Part shown: in pieces, positions 33,604 to 42,788 of the stretch
How the letters are laid out: the number at the start of each line of letters is the position of its first letter
How positions within the stretch are numbered: the first letter of the stretch is position 1
Assembly: GCA_963773745.1 (NCBI GenBank)
Contig: CAVZCL010000001.1
Coordinates: 186,001-250,000, forward strand
DNA: 64,000 nucleotides
Source of the DNA: UBA5069 sp963773745
GTDB taxonomy: Bacteria; Chloroflexota; Anaerolineae; Caldilineales; Caldilineaceae
Reading direction: 5' to 3'
Position numbers and translations under genes: made by a program
The notes under the pieces: model-generated
What the model saw: only the letters and a program-made list of their open reading frames with translations
Databases searched by the model: none
What the model was told of the DNA's origin: nothing

Positions 33604-34407
33604 CTAGGCGGCGCTGGGTTGGATGACTCGCAGAAGTTCGGCATCAAAGCGGGAACGGTCGCCCCTGTGCAGGGCGTGGTAATACTCAATCGGCGTACCG
33701 TTTTCGAGCACGCACACGCTGTTGAGCAACATCAGCGGCGCGCCCACCGGCACCTGCAGCAATTCGGACTCGCGCGGGGCCGCTGCCACCGCCTCGAGCG
33801 TGCGCCGCCCGCTGGCAATCACCATGGCATACTCGCTCTCGATCCATGTGTAGAGAGACTGGCGGGTGAGGTCGGCCTCCAGCAATTTGGGGCAGAGCGC
33901 ATATGGAACGTAGGTGGTGACAAGCACGAGCGGCTCTTCGTTGATGAAGCGCAAGCGCTCAATTTCAACGAGCGGCTCGCCCACCGGCACGTTGAGGTAA
34001 CCCGCCACCTTCGCGACTGCTTCCGAGAGTTGCTGGCGCAGCACTCGGCTTACGGGCGGGGTGCCACGGCTCGCCATGTCCTCATAGAAGCCGGTCAGCC
34101 GCTGGGCCAGGCTTTCGGTGATCTTGGGCTCGGCCACAAAGGTGCCCTTGCCCTTCTCACGCACAATCAGTCCCTCAAAGACCAGTTCCATGAGCGCCTG
34201 GCGGATGACCGTGCGGCTTACACCGAAGATCTGGCAAAGCTCCGGCTCGCCCGGAATCTGCTCACCGGGCCGCCACTCACCCCGTTCGACCCGCTCGCGC
34301 AAGGCTTCCTTCACCTGTGCGTAGTACGGCATCGGGCTGCTGTGGTTCACGGCAGCAGAGAGAGGGAGGTAGACGCTGTTGCTACCAAAGGTTGAGGGAG
34401 GGTTCAT
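33604..34407 (-). CDS. GntR/HutC-family transcriptional regulator (UTRA domain)
   Basis: A 267-residue regulator from ATG 34407. A winged helix (YYAQVKEALRERVERGEWRPGEQIPGEPELCQIFGVSRTVIRQAL) is followed by a UTRA ligand domain (YLNVPVGEPLVEIERLRF to EYYHALHRGDRSRFDAEL). It is the first gene of the minus-strand sugar operon and very likely controls it, and itself, in response to a sugar or sugar phosphate. A consensus-like promoter lies 120-150 bases upstream. Frame intact. Confidence 0.92.
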   Translation of the reverse strand: MNPPSTFGSNSVYLPLSAAVNHSSPMPYYAQVKEALRERVERGEWRPGEQIPGEPELCQIFGVSRTVIRQALMELVFEGLIVREKGKGTFVAEPKITESLAQRLTGFYEDMASRGTPPVSRVLRQQLSEAVAKVAGYLNVPVGEPLVEIERLRFINEEPLVLVTTYVPYALCPKLLEADLTRQSLYTWIESEYAMVIASGRRTLEAVAAAPRESELLQVPVGAPLMLLNSVCVLENGTPIEYYHALHRGDRSRFDAELLRVIQPSAA

Positions 34408-34530
34408 GACCGCCTGCGCTTGCGGGGTTGCGCCAAGGGGAGATGACGCGCCACCTGCACAATGGATGGCTGGACAGGTCGTTCAGGTGCTTGTTATGCT
34501 GTAATACCATGATGATGGGATGATGCGACG

Positions 34531-34559
34531 ATCATAATCCCGTTTTGCTTGCTTGTCAA
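34531..34559 (-). promoter_or_regulatory. Sigma-70 type promoter of the sugar operon
   Basis: On the minus strand TTGACA (34559-34554) and TATGAT (34536-34531) are separated by 17 bases. It points at the GntR gene and the nine genes behind it. The leader downstream, around 34520-34480, has the words ATGGTATTACAGCAT, which may hold a GntR operator. Confidence 0.78.
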
Positions 34560-34681
34560 TACGCACGTTGGGCGTTTTGGGGCGTTTGGGAGAATTCGCT
34601 GCAGCCCGAGCTTGCAGGTCACCTCGCCCGGCGTGACGGCCGCAGGCAACTATAGGGCAGAGCCCGATTCCGACCGTGCAA

Positions 34682-34721
34682 CAAAAGAGCGAGCAGCCCA
34701 CGTGGGCTGCTCGCTCTTTTG
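34682..34721. terminator. 40-bp perfect palindrome terminator
   Basis: CAAAAGAGCGAGCAGCCCAC at 34682-34701 is followed directly by its reverse complement to 34721. The GC-rich centre and the A/T-rich ends make it a terminator usable from either side. It lies 33 bases beyond the small membrane protein gene. Confidence 0.85.
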
Positions 34722-34753
34722 CAACGCGATTGGTTTTGGAATGGCAGGGCGGG

Positions 34754-35017
34754 CTACGCTTGCTCGCCCGCCTTAGCGCCATCGGCGTGCGCCGCCTGCT
34801 GCACATCCTGCGCCGCGCTGTCGCTCTCCACGTCCCGTGCAGCGAAGGCCACCGCCCACGCAATCAGAAACCAGACGCCGCCGCCCAGCACCAGCGCCAC
34901 AACAATCGACGCCGGCTGCGCAGGCACCGCACCGCGCACAATGCCCACGGCGGTCAGCAGCAGGCCAATTGCGCCAAAGATCATCCCTATGCCAAGTGGC
35001 CGTGCGAAGAGTGTCAT
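34754..35017 (-). CDS. Small two-helix membrane protein
   Basis: An 87-residue protein from ATG 35017 (MTLFARPLGIGMIFGAIGLL). Two membrane helices are visible, GIGMIFGAIGLLLTAVGIV and ASIVVALVLGGGVWFLIAW, followed by a hydrophilic tail rich in Ala, Asp and Gln. It is monocistronic, between RecJ (with a REP doublet between) and a palindromic terminator. No known family recognised. Confidence 0.6.
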   Translation of the reverse strand: MTLFARPLGIGMIFGAIGLLLTAVGIVRGAVPAQPASIVVALVLGGGVWFLIAWAVAFAARDVESDSAAQDVQQAAHADGAKAGEQA

Positions 35018-35049
35018 CTCACAATACCCGTCTGGAACAATGTGTGATT

Positions 35050-35127
35050 TTCGTAGCGGCGGCTTCAGCCGCCGTTCTCGAGGACGTGGTGCCGTCTCCA
35101 CCTACGGCAGCTGAAGCAGCCGCTACG
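35050..35127. repeat. REP-doublet hairpin, copy 4 (core only)
   Basis: CGTAGCGGCGGCTTCAGCC at the left and its GCTGAAGCAGCCGCTACG counterpart at the right form the same inner unit as copies 1-3, with the centre TTCTCGAGGACG close to copy 1. Unlike the other copies, the outer arms are not mirrored. Confidence 0.85.
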
Positions 35128-35138
35128 TAAGTCGGCAC

Positions 35139-36893
35139 TCAGCCGCCCGCGCCGCTGGCAGCGATGTCGCGAATGTTCCACTGCAGCGAGCGCCGCCCGT
35201 TGAAGTCATTCACCTCAAGGGTGAAGACGGCGTCAATCTGCCGCCCTTCGGGCAAATCCGGCGCGCGCTGGCCCTGGTGGAAGCCCACGCCGTCGAAGAC
35301 GGCCTGATGCGCGCCCGAATCCAGAATCAGCTTCAGGTGCTTGCCGTTGCCCACGGTGCGCGTCTCGCGAATGCGCATATTGCGTGCCAGCAGTACAGGT
35401 GGCGGGTTGTCCTGCCCCGTCGGCTCCAGGCGCGCAAATTGCTCAAAGAGCCCCCAGTTCAGGTCGTTGGCGGTCAGTGCCAGGTCCACATCCAGCGTAG
35501 GGCGCAGGTCGGCCTGCGCCGACAACTCGCGCGCCGCCACGGCGCGCAGCGCTTCAGAAAACGCCGGCAAATCGGGCGTGCGCACTGTGAAGCCGGCCGC
35601 GCGACTGTGGCCACCGTGGCGCACAAGCAGCGCCGCAACCTCATCAAGCGCACTCGAAATATCAAACTCGCGGATGCTGCGTGCGCTGCCGCGGCTCTCG
35701 TCCGGCCCTTCTTCAATGACGACAGATGGGCGGTAGTAGCGGTCCGTCAGCTTGCCCGCCACGAGCCCGACAATGCCCGAGCGAATGTTGCGGCTGCGCA
35801 CAAGCAGCAGAGGTGCGTCCTCACCCGTGGCCGCAATCTGCTTTTCGGCCTCAATCTGCGCGTTGACGACGAGCGCCTGCCGTTCCTGGTTGAGCGCCTC
35901 CAGTTGTGCTGCCAGCGCGCGCGCCTCGGCCGCATCACTTGTGCGCAGCAGCTTGTAAGCAATCATCGCGCTGGAGAGGCGGCCGGCGGCGTTAATGCGC
36001 GGCCCCAGGCGAAAGCCAATCATGTTGGCGTCGACAGCGCCGCGTCCCATGCCCGCCTGCGCCATGAGCGCCGCAAGGCCCGGGCGCGTCGCAGTGGAGA
36101 GACGCACCAGCCCGCGCTGCACCAGGTCGCGATTCTCGCCCAGCAGCGGCATCATGTCGGCCACCGTGCCGATCGCCACAAGGTCGAGCAATTCGTCTTC
36201 AATTTCGGCGGCACGCTCGGGATGGAGCGCGCTCCAGGTTGATCCGCCACGGCGCGCAACACTGCCTGCGCCAGACGGAAGGCAACGCCCACGCCCGCGA
36301 GGCTCTCAGAGCGACTGGGGCAATCGGCAGCGGCGCGGGTTGATGACGGCCAGCGCCGGCGGCAGTTCCGACCCCACAGTGTGATGGTCGGTAATGATCA
36401 CGTCGACGCCCAGCGCGTTGGCATGCTCAACCTCGCGTGTACTGCGCATGCCGCAATCAACCGTGACAATCAACGTGGCCTTCTGCGCAATCCTGGAGAT
36501 TGCATCCACATTGAGGCCGTAGCCCTCGTCCACACGGCCGGGGATATAGGGGCCAACGCGTGCGCCTGCCGCCTGCAGTGCGGTCACCATGAGCGCGGTG
36601 GAGGTCACGCCGTCGGCGTCGAAGTCGCCATAGACACAAATTGTCTCGCTGCGCGCGATTGCAATGAGAATGCGCACCACGGCCACATCCATATCGCGCA
36701 GGCGATTGGGGTTGGCGCGCACAACGTCGCTCTGCGTCAGGAAGGCGCGCATCTCCGCCGCCGAAGTCAACCCGCGGTTGTAGAGCACCTGCACAAGGTG
36801 CGGATTTTCAGAGGCCGCTGTGAGCAGCGCCGGCGGCGCGGCAGGCAGCAGATTCCAGCGCTTGGTGGGCTGCAGATCCAACAATTTCAGCAT
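35139..36893 (-). CDS. recJ: Single-strand DNA exonuclease RecJ, frame-shifted
   Basis: About 585 residues from ATG 36893. DHH motifs VYGDFDADGVTSTALM, TVDCGM and ITDHHTVG are in the first frame. After INPRRCRLPQS the frame changes at about 36306 (LAGVGVAFRLAQAVLRAVA) and again near 36235 (WSALHPERAAEIEDELLDLVAIGTVADMMPLLGENR). The DHHA1 domain (SSALDEVAALLVRHGGHSRAAGFTV) and OB-like C-terminus are intact. RecJ digests single-stranded DNA 5' to 3' in recombination and mismatch repair. Two indels are needed. It is divergent from a YprB-like nuclease gene. Confidence 0.9.
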
Positions 36894-37106
36894 GTCAACT
36901 CACGGAAACGGCGCGGTGCGGCGGCCCCATATGGGCGCGACGCAAATGCAATACCTATTGTCGCTGTTCAGCACGCCACGCGCAAACCTTGGGCGCGTTG
37001 CACGTTTTCCGAACAACAGTTCCATATGATAAACTCGCGGCAAACGGGGTTGGCACCCGTTGCAGCAACCACCTTCATTCCCCGTGCAGGAAGCATCGCG
37101 TATCAC

Positions 37107-38450
37107 ATGGACCAGGTCAGCCGCGCACGCAGCGCATGGCAGCAGTCGCTCCAGCGCCCCCGCCGCACACCATCGGCAGAGGGTGGCTATGGTGACGCGC
37201 CGTCGCGCCCAGCCGCGCGTGGAAGCCAGAAGCTGGAACAACTTGTCCCCGGCACTGTCCTGGAGACGCCCGTTGGCGCATGCTATGTGGTGACGCGCAG
37301 CTACCCTGCGCAGACGACACACGGCGCTGCGAACATCGGCCGCTTGCTCGACCATCACCCCAGCCTGCTCGCGCCCTTTCATCCACCCAGCGCGCTTGAG
37401 GCGTGCAGCGATTTCTCTACAGCCGCGTTTCTCGACACGGAAACCACGGGTCTCGCCGGTGCAGGAGTCTATGCCTTTATGGTGGGCGTGGGCACCTTTG
37501 AGCCCCAGCCCCATGCCCACGCACAGGCGCATGTCCAGGCAGGCAGCATGGCCTACGTCGTGCGCCAGTTCTTCATGCGCAGCCCAGCCGAAGAGCCGGC
37601 GCTCCTCTATGCACTCGGCATACTTCTCAGCGAGCGCAGGCTCATCGTCAGCTTCAACGGCCGCAGCTTCGACGTACCCCTGCTGCGCGCCCGTTACGCC
37701 GTCAACCGCGCGCTGCTGCCGCCCGAGCTGGGGCGCGTCGAAATCCTGCGCGAGCAGAGCCCGCATCTGGACCTGCTGCTGCCGGCGCGCCGCCTCTGGA
37801 AGCGGCGTCTGCAGTCGTGCCGCCTCATCAACCTCGAATCGGCTATTCTGGGCGTGGATCGCAGCCAGGACGATGTGGCCGGCTACCTGATTCCGCAGCT
37901 CTATGTGGACTACGTGCGCAGCGGCCGCGCCGGCGAAATGCAGCGTGTCTTCTATCACAACCAGGAGGACATTGTGACCACGGCGGCGCTGGCGCAACAG
38001 CTCTGCCAGGCCGTGGATGCACCCCACGCGCCCGAGAGCGGGCTGCGCGGCATGGACTGGGTTTCACTCGCGCAGAACTATGCGCAGTCCGGCCGCCCCG
38101 ACGAAGCGGTGACCTGCTACCTGCGAGCGCTCGAGGTGCTGCAGCAGGCGGACGAGCAGCGCGCTGCGCTCCAGCGGCTGGCCGCCCTCTACAAGCGCAT
38201 GCAGCGCTGGGAGGATGCCGCCGCGCTTTGGGAACGCTGGCTAACCACTGTTCCGGGGGCCGATGCCTCGCCCTATATCGAACTCTCCATGTATCATGAG
38301 TGGAAGCGTCACGATCTGGAGCAGGCAGAGATGTGGGCGGCGTGGGGCATGCACACGATTGAGGCAGCCCCCCACTGGCAGCGGCTGCCCGGGCAGATAG
38401 GCAATCTGCAGCAGCGGCTCGATCGCATTCGGCGCAAGCGTGCGGCGTGA
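37107..38450 (+). CDS. YprB-like RNase H-fold exonuclease with TPR tail
   Basis: A 447-residue protein from ATG 37107. Residues near 105-260 form a DEDD-type nuclease domain: FLDTETTGLAG (D-x-E), IVSFNGRSFDVPLLRARY (Exo II), and VFYHNQEDIVTTAAL (Exo III). This is the ribonuclease H-like family of Bacillus YprB. Residues 300-447 are helical TPR-like repeats (AQNYAQSGRPDEAVTCYLRAL, YKRMQRWEDAAALWERWL). It faces RecJ across a 213-base gap, so a nucleic-acid repair or processing role is plausible. The frame stays open upstream of 37107, but that part is antisense to RecJ and not native. An earlier start between 37000 and 37107 cannot be excluded. Confidence 0.85.
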   Translation: MDQVSRARSAWQQSLQRPRRTPSAEGGYGDAPSRPAARGSQKLEQLVPGTVLETPVGACYVVTRSYPAQTTHGAANIGRLLDHHPSLLAPFHPPSALEACSDFSTAAFLDTETTGLAGAGVYAFMVGVGTFEPQPHAHAQAHVQAGSMAYVVRQFFMRSPAEEPALLYALGILLSERRLIVSFNGRSFDVPLLRARYAVNRALLPPELGRVEILREQSPHLDLLLPARRLWKRRLQSCRLINLESAILGVDRSQDDVAGYLIPQLYVDYVRSGRAGEMQRVFYHNQEDIVTTAALAQQLCQAVDAPHAPESGLRGMDWVSLAQNYAQSGRPDEAVTCYLRALEVLQQADEQRAALQRLAALYKRMQRWEDAAALWERWLTTVPGADASPYIELSMYHEWKRHDLEQAEMWAAWGMHTIEAAPHWQRLPGQIGNLQQRLDRIRRKRAA

Positions 38451-38570
38451 GAGACTTCTGAATGCAGACGTTCAGACCTTGTCGGCACAACGCAGAATAA
38501 AGCAGTCTGTGGCGGCTTATGAACATTGCCGAATTGTTTCGGTAGTCAGCCAACGGAACCTCACCCCCGG

Positions 38571-38632
38571 CCTCTCCATTCTGGAGAGGGGAGCACCACG
38601 TCGGCGCAGTTCCCCTCTCCAGAATGGAGAGG
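38571..38632. repeat. 21-bp inverted repeat
   Basis: CCTCTCCATTCTGGAGAGG at the left, with its exact mirror ending 38632, around a 20-base loop. Each arm is itself close to a palindrome (CTCTCC/GGAGAG), so either a long stem or two short ones can form. Confidence 0.85.
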
Positions 38633-38819
38633 CGTGACCGTGCGACCGCGCGACCGAGATTTAGCACTTCATGAGCCGCCACCTGCACAATCCCCTTCCA
38701 GGGCGGGTATTTTCAGGGTGGAAACTGCGTGCACAATTGCACGGAAACGCAGCCAACACCGCGCACGCATAGACTTGGCTGTCTTGAACACACATCAGCG
38801 TAGCGGCGCGCCTGCGCCT

Positions 38820-38872
38820 ACCACAGTTGCCGCCGACCACAGTTGCCGCCGACCACAGTTGCCGCCGACCAC
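38820..38872. repeat. 16-bp tandem repeat, three copies plus a partial
   Basis: ACCACAGTTGCCGCCG is repeated exactly at 38820, 38836 and 38852 and followed by ACCAC. It ends 41 bases before the SCP2 gene start, so it may be part of its leader or promoter. Too short and without spacers to be a CRISPR. Confidence 0.9.
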
Positions 38873-38912
38873 CTTCACCCGCGCCATACAGCGCACCCAC
38901 AGGAGTCTCCTC

Positions 38913-39299
38913 ATGGCCTACAAGTTTCCCAGTGCCGAATGGACCGCCGCGTTTGAGTCCGAAATCAACAGCAGCGATGCCTATGCGAATGCCGCCAAGC
39001 AGTGGGAGGGCGACATCCTGCTGGTCATTGACGACAGCCCGGGCATCTACCTGGACCTGTGGCACGGCACCTGCCGCGGCGCGCGCTTCGTCGAGGATGC
39101 CACCAGCGTGAGCCCCGAATTCAAAATTCTGGCCCCCATGGCCAAGTGGCAGTCGGTGCTTGCCGGCAAGCTCGATCCTGTGCAGGGCATGGTCACCCGC
39201 CAGCTCAAGCTTGAGGGCAACCTCGTCAAGATCATGAAGAATGTCAAGGCGGCGCAGGAGCTCGTGCGCTGCGCCACGCGCGTGCCCACCGAATACTAG
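38913..39299 (+). CDS. SCP2 sterol-carrier-like domain protein
   Basis: A 128-residue protein from ATG 38913, with AGGAG upstream. The whole length resembles a stand-alone SCP2 domain: KFPSAEWTAAFESEINSSDAY, DILLVIDDSPGIYLDL, SPEFKILAPMAKWQSVLAG, and VTRQLKLEGNLVKIMKNVKAAQELV. SCP2 domains bind lipids or fatty acyl chains in a hydrophobic tunnel. The role in bacteria is poorly known. No partner gene is adjacent. Confidence 0.8.
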   Translation: MAYKFPSAEWTAAFESEINSSDAYANAAKQWEGDILLVIDDSPGIYLDLWHGTCRGARFVEDATSVSPEFKILAPMAKWQSVLAGKLDPVQGMVTRQLKLEGNLVKIMKNVKAAQELVRCATRVPTEY

Positions 39300-39327
39300 C
39301 AGCGGCTAAAGGGTTGAATCGTTTAAG

Positions 39328-39475
39328 TGGTGCATCCCTTAAGTCCGCAGCACAGAGTGTGGCACCGTAGCGGAGAGCCTCCCGGCCCTCATCTGCGCAG
39401 AAAGAGTGCAGTGCGAGTAAAAAGAGGGGCAGGAGCCCCTCCGCCACGAATGCCGCGGACTTAAGGGATGCACCA
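39328..39475. repeat. 21-bp inverted repeat with long spacer
   Basis: TGGTGCATCCCTTAAGTCCG (arm 39328-39348) is mirrored at 39455-39475, 106 bases apart. The spacer has a further dyad around GGGGCAGGAGCCCCTCC. It lies downstream of the SCP2 gene and upstream of a stretch with repeated TTGAAC words (39530-39565). Confidence 0.8.
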
Positions 39476-39584
39476 TTGAGGGTTTACAGGTTAAAGGGTT
39501 GGGTAAGTCGCGCCGTGTCATTGCGCGAGAGCCTTGAACTCGTGAACCCTTGAACTTTTGAACTCTTTTTCAGGAGGGATGCCA

Positions 39585-40752
39585 ATGTGGTACTTCAAAT
39601 CACCCGAAGTGGTCTTTGGCGACGACGCCCTGAGCCACCTGCAGCAAATTGAAGGCAAGCCGCGCGTTCATCATCACCGATCCCACGCTGGCGCAGTTGG
39701 GCGTGGCCGCGCGCATTGAGGCGCTGCTCCACGAGGCCGGTTTCGAGACAGACACCTTCGCCGAGGTAGAGCCCGAGCCTTCGCTGCAGACCGTGCGCAA
39801 GGGCGCACAGCGCGCCACAGACTTTGCGCCCGACTGGATTATCGGCCTGGGCGGCGGCAGCCCCATGGATGCCGCCAAGGCCATTTGGGCCATGTACGAG
39901 CGCCCCGACCTGGACGCCACCGACATCAACCCAATGACAAATCTCAACTTCAGCAAGGCGCGCATGATCGCCATCCCCACCACCAGTGGCACGGGCAGCG
40001 AATCCACCTGGGCCGTTGTGTTGACGGATGTGGAGGAGAAGCGAAAGTTCAGCACAGGCAGCCGCGAAATTGTGCCCACAATTGCGATTGTGGACCCCTC
40101 GCTGACGGAAAAGCTGCCGCCGCGCATTACCGCCGATACGGGGCTGGATGCGCTCACCCACGCCATTGAAGGCTACGTCTGCACGTGGAGCAATGACTTC
40201 AGCGATGGCCTCTGCCTCAAGGCGGCCGAGCTGGTCTTCGGCTACCTGGAGCGTGCCTACTGCGACGGCGCGACCGATGTGGAGGCGCGCGAGAAGATGG
40301 GCGTTGCCGCCACCATTGCCGGCCTCGGCTTCGGCAACTCCAACCTGGGGCTGGCGCACGCCATGGGCCACTCCTTTGGCGCGCTCTTCAAGAAGCCGCA
40401 CGGCCGTTGCGTATCGCTCTTTCTCCCTTACATCACCGAGTTCAGCATCAACGGCGGCGCGGGGCGCTACGGTGACATTGCACGCTTTGTGGGCCTGACG
40501 AGCGATCGCGACGAAGAGGCCGGCGGTCGCCTGCTGGTGCAACGGATTCGCGCGCTCGAAAGCGCCGTCGAGCAGCCCCAGTCCATGGCCGACTTCGGCA
40601 TTGCCCCCGCCGACTTTGAGGACGCGCTCGATCAGCTCTGCGACCACGCCGAGCAGGATACGCAATTCTTCACCGCCCCGCGCATCCCCGAACGCGAGGA
40701 GCTGGAGAAGCTCTTCCACTATGTGTACGAGGGGCGTGCGATTGACTTCTAG
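39585..40752 (+). CDS. Iron-containing (type III) alcohol dehydrogenase, frame-shifted
   Basis: About 389 residues from ATG 39585, after AGGAGGG. The first frame gives MWYFKSPEVVFGDDALSHLQ. At about 39660 one extra C shifts the frame, and the rest continues RAFIITDPTLAQLGV to the stop at 40752. GGGSPMDAAK, PTTSGTGSESTW, GLDALTHAIEGYV and the metal histidines in GLAHAMGHSFGALF are all present. The family reduces aldehydes or oxidises alcohols with NAD(P) and iron or zinc. Without context the substrate is open. A palindromic terminator follows at 40813. Confidence 0.9.
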
Positions 40753-40812
40753 CGCATTGTGAGACAACCGCGCCATCCTTGCACGTGTGTGGCGCAAGCG
40801 AAATGAGAACAA

Positions 40813-40840
40813 CAAACGCCGGCCACGTGGCCGGCGTTTG
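40813..40840. terminator. 28-bp perfect palindrome terminator
   Basis: CAAACGCCGGCCAC pairs with GTGGCCGGCGTTTG, with no unpaired bases between. It lies 60 bases after the iron alcohol dehydrogenase gene. Confidence 0.8.
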
Positions 40841-41155
40841 CGCGCAGTCGATCCGCAACTGTGGACGGCTCCAGCCGCAGAAATTTCGGTTCATTCACCC
40901 TCGAATTGCACGCAAAACGCATACATCCGTCCGATATTCCCACGGCAAGCGGGCTACGACGGCAAGACGCCCATCAAATACCCCGCAGGACAAACCCGGC
41001 CGTGTTACAAGTGAAGGACCCCGAACAAGCTGGCTGCAGAATGCAGCACGTAGTTGGCTTGCCCGTTTCCTGCACCGATGCCGCCACCCTGCTTGGGCCT
41101 GGCGCGCTTCGGCTGCATCAACGCCGTGTGATTTCACACAACAAGGAGGAAAGTG
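40841..41155. other. Intergenic leader of the DUF5666 gene
   Basis: No gene seen. The end of this stretch carries AAGGAGG at 41143-41149, a strong ribosome binding site for the gene at 41156. I find no convincing promoter hexamers. Confidence 0.5.
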
Positions 41156-42586
41156 ATGAAGGACCGAAAAGTGAGGCTGCTTGGAGGACTTGCGCTCGTG
41201 GTTGCTCTTGTCCTCGCCATTGGTTGGCGCACGCTCAGCGCGCAGGCCTACACGGCCGACGCCTTCGCGCCACAGGTTGCGGCGCAGCAAGACGTTGCTC
41301 CAGCCGACGACGGCGACCACCAGGGTGACGACACGTCCAAGACGTACGGCCTGATCGAAGCCATGCCTGAAGCCGGCCTGGTTGGCGACTGGGTCATCAG
41401 CGGGACAACCTACAGCGCCGACGAAGCCACAATACTTGAGCCTGACCACGGCGGCTTTGACATTGGCGTGTGCGTCAAGGTCGTCACTCACAATGCAGCA
41501 CCCACGCTGGCCCTGAAGATCGAAAGCGAGTCGGCTTACCACTGCACTGGCGACGATGACGGTGACGGCGACGACGATGGCGACCATGATGGCGATCACG
41601 ACCGCGATCACGACTACGACAGCAAGATCTACGGGCAAATCGTCAGCCTTCCCGCCGGTCCGGACTTCCTCGGCGTCTGGGTGGTTGGGTCGGAGAGCTT
41701 TACAGTCACCACCGACACCAAGCTGGAACAGGAGAAGACCCTCTTCGCGGTGGGCGCGTACGTCAAGGTTGAGTTTAAAGAGCTGGACGGGCAGAAGATC
41801 GCCACAGAAGTCGAAACGAAGTTCAAGAGGGATGACGACTGTGACGACCGGCACGACTGCGATCACAGGGGACATGATGGACGCGCATTTGGCCCCATTG
41901 AGGCACTCCCCGATGGCTTGATCGGTACGTGGCTGATTGCCGGCCTTAACTACACCGTAACGACAGAGACCGAATTGCAGAACACCGTGCAGTTTACAGT
42001 CGGCACAAACGTCAAGGTCGAGTACTACACCGACGCATCCGGTGGCCGGATTGCCTCCGAGATCAAGCGCTCGGGCTACCACGGCGGGAACAACGATTCC
42101 CGCGTTTTCACCTTTGTGGGCTATGTGAGCGAAAAGCCCAGCGGCTTCATTGGCGCATGGACCATTGGCGGTGAGGCCTTTGTCGCGACGGACAAGACAC
42201 GCTTTTACGAGTCCGAAGGATTGCTGACTGACAGCGCGTACGTTGTGGCCACATACAAGATTGCGAACGATCAGCGCGAACTGCTCAAGCTGAAGACCGA
42301 AGTGGCCCCCGGCGCAGGCGACGACAACAACGTTGGCCCCATCGAATCCATGGTCTCCGATGACGCGGCGCTGATGACGGCCGCTGCTGCGGATGTGTGG
42401 CGGATTGGTGGCGTTGACTACGTGGTCACACCTGCCACGCAAATCATGAGCGGGAGCGCACCAATGGCGGTGGGCAGCATCGCATTCGTGAACAGCTACG
42501 TGGATGCGAACGGCGCAACGACTGCAACAAGTATCCAGTCGGTTGCCATGGAGAACCGCGTGCTGTTGCCCGTGATGGTTCGCTAG
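41156..42586 (+). CDS. Secreted protein with five DUF5666-like repeats
   Basis: 476 residues from ATG 41156. A signal peptide (LLGGLALVVALVLAIGWRTLSAQA) is followed by five similar beta-barrel repeats of about 70-80 residues. Each opens like YGLIEAMPEAGLVGDWVISG, FGPIEALPDGLIGTWLIAG or FVGYVSEKPSGFIGAWTIGG and has a threonine-rich strand such as YTVTTETELQ. These match the DUF5666 pattern. Between repeats 1 and 2, and 2 and 3, lie Asp/His-rich loops (for example DDGDHDGDHDRDHDY and DDDCDDRHDCDHRGH), likely metal-binding. The protein ends RVLLPVMVR, a hydrophobic-basic tail resembling the LPLV-type C-termini seen in Chloroflexota exoproteins. Function unknown. Confidence 0.82.
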   Translation: MKDRKVRLLGGLALVVALVLAIGWRTLSAQAYTADAFAPQVAAQQDVAPADDGDHQGDDTSKTYGLIEAMPEAGLVGDWVISGTTYSADEATILEPDHGGFDIGVCVKVVTHNAAPTLALKIESESAYHCTGDDDGDGDDDGDHDGDHDRDHDYDSKIYGQIVSLPAGPDFLGVWVVGSESFTVTTDTKLEQEKTLFAVGAYVKVEFKELDGQKIATEVETKFKRDDDCDDRHDCDHRGHDGRAFGPIEALPDGLIGTWLIAGLNYTVTTETELQNTVQFTVGTNVKVEYYTDASGGRIASEIKRSGYHGGNNDSRVFTFVGYVSEKPSGFIGAWTIGGEAFVATDKTRFYESEGLLTDSAYVVATYKIANDQRELLKLKTEVAPGAGDDNNVGPIESMVSDDAALMTAAAADVWRIGGVDYVVTPATQIMSGSAPMAVGSIAFVNSYVDANGATTATSIQSVAMENRVLLPVMVR

Positions 42587-42615
42587 GTACGCTTCTCCGG
42601 TTTATTCGTCTGAAC

Positions 42616-42650
42616 AGAGCGAGGCTTCCCGTACGTGGAAGCCTCGCTCT
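42616..42650. repeat. GAAGCGAGGCTTCC hairpin family, copy 3
   Basis: AGAGCGAGGCTTCC (42616-42629) pairs with GGAAGCCTCGCTCT (42637-42650). It lies 30 bases after the DUF5666 gene and probably marks its transcript end. Confidence 0.9.
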
Positions 42651-42788
42651 TTGCATTCTGCAAATGGAACCTGGCAACCTTCACCTGCGCTTGAATGTAC
42701 GTATAATGGAACTGTTTGATTTTCATCTTCAGCGCAATCAAATCCATAACGCGCACACTGCGCGCCACAAATTGAGGAGCGAAATTCC

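Larger units (their letters stand above)
38451..38912. other. Repeat-bearing intergenic region
   Basis: Between the nuclease and SCP2 genes. It contains a 21-bp inverted repeat at 38571-38632 and three 16-base tandem repeats at 38820-38867. I see no gene. Confidence 0.6.

Noticed and set aside
36381..37106. Upstream extension of the YprB-like nuclease frame
   Set aside because: The open frame continues upstream, but this part is antisense to RecJ and unlike the nuclease family, so a start at 37107 was chosen.
36900..38027. 375-codon minus-strand open frame
   Set aside because: Antisense to the YprB-like nuclease gene, which has clear DEDD motifs in the plus strand.
38820..38872. CRISPR-like repeat
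   Set aside because: The 16-base units are contiguous, with no spacers and no cas genes in the window.
39595..40815. 406-codon minus-strand open frame
   Set aside because: Antisense to the iron alcohol dehydrogenase, whose motifs are unmistakable on the plus strand.
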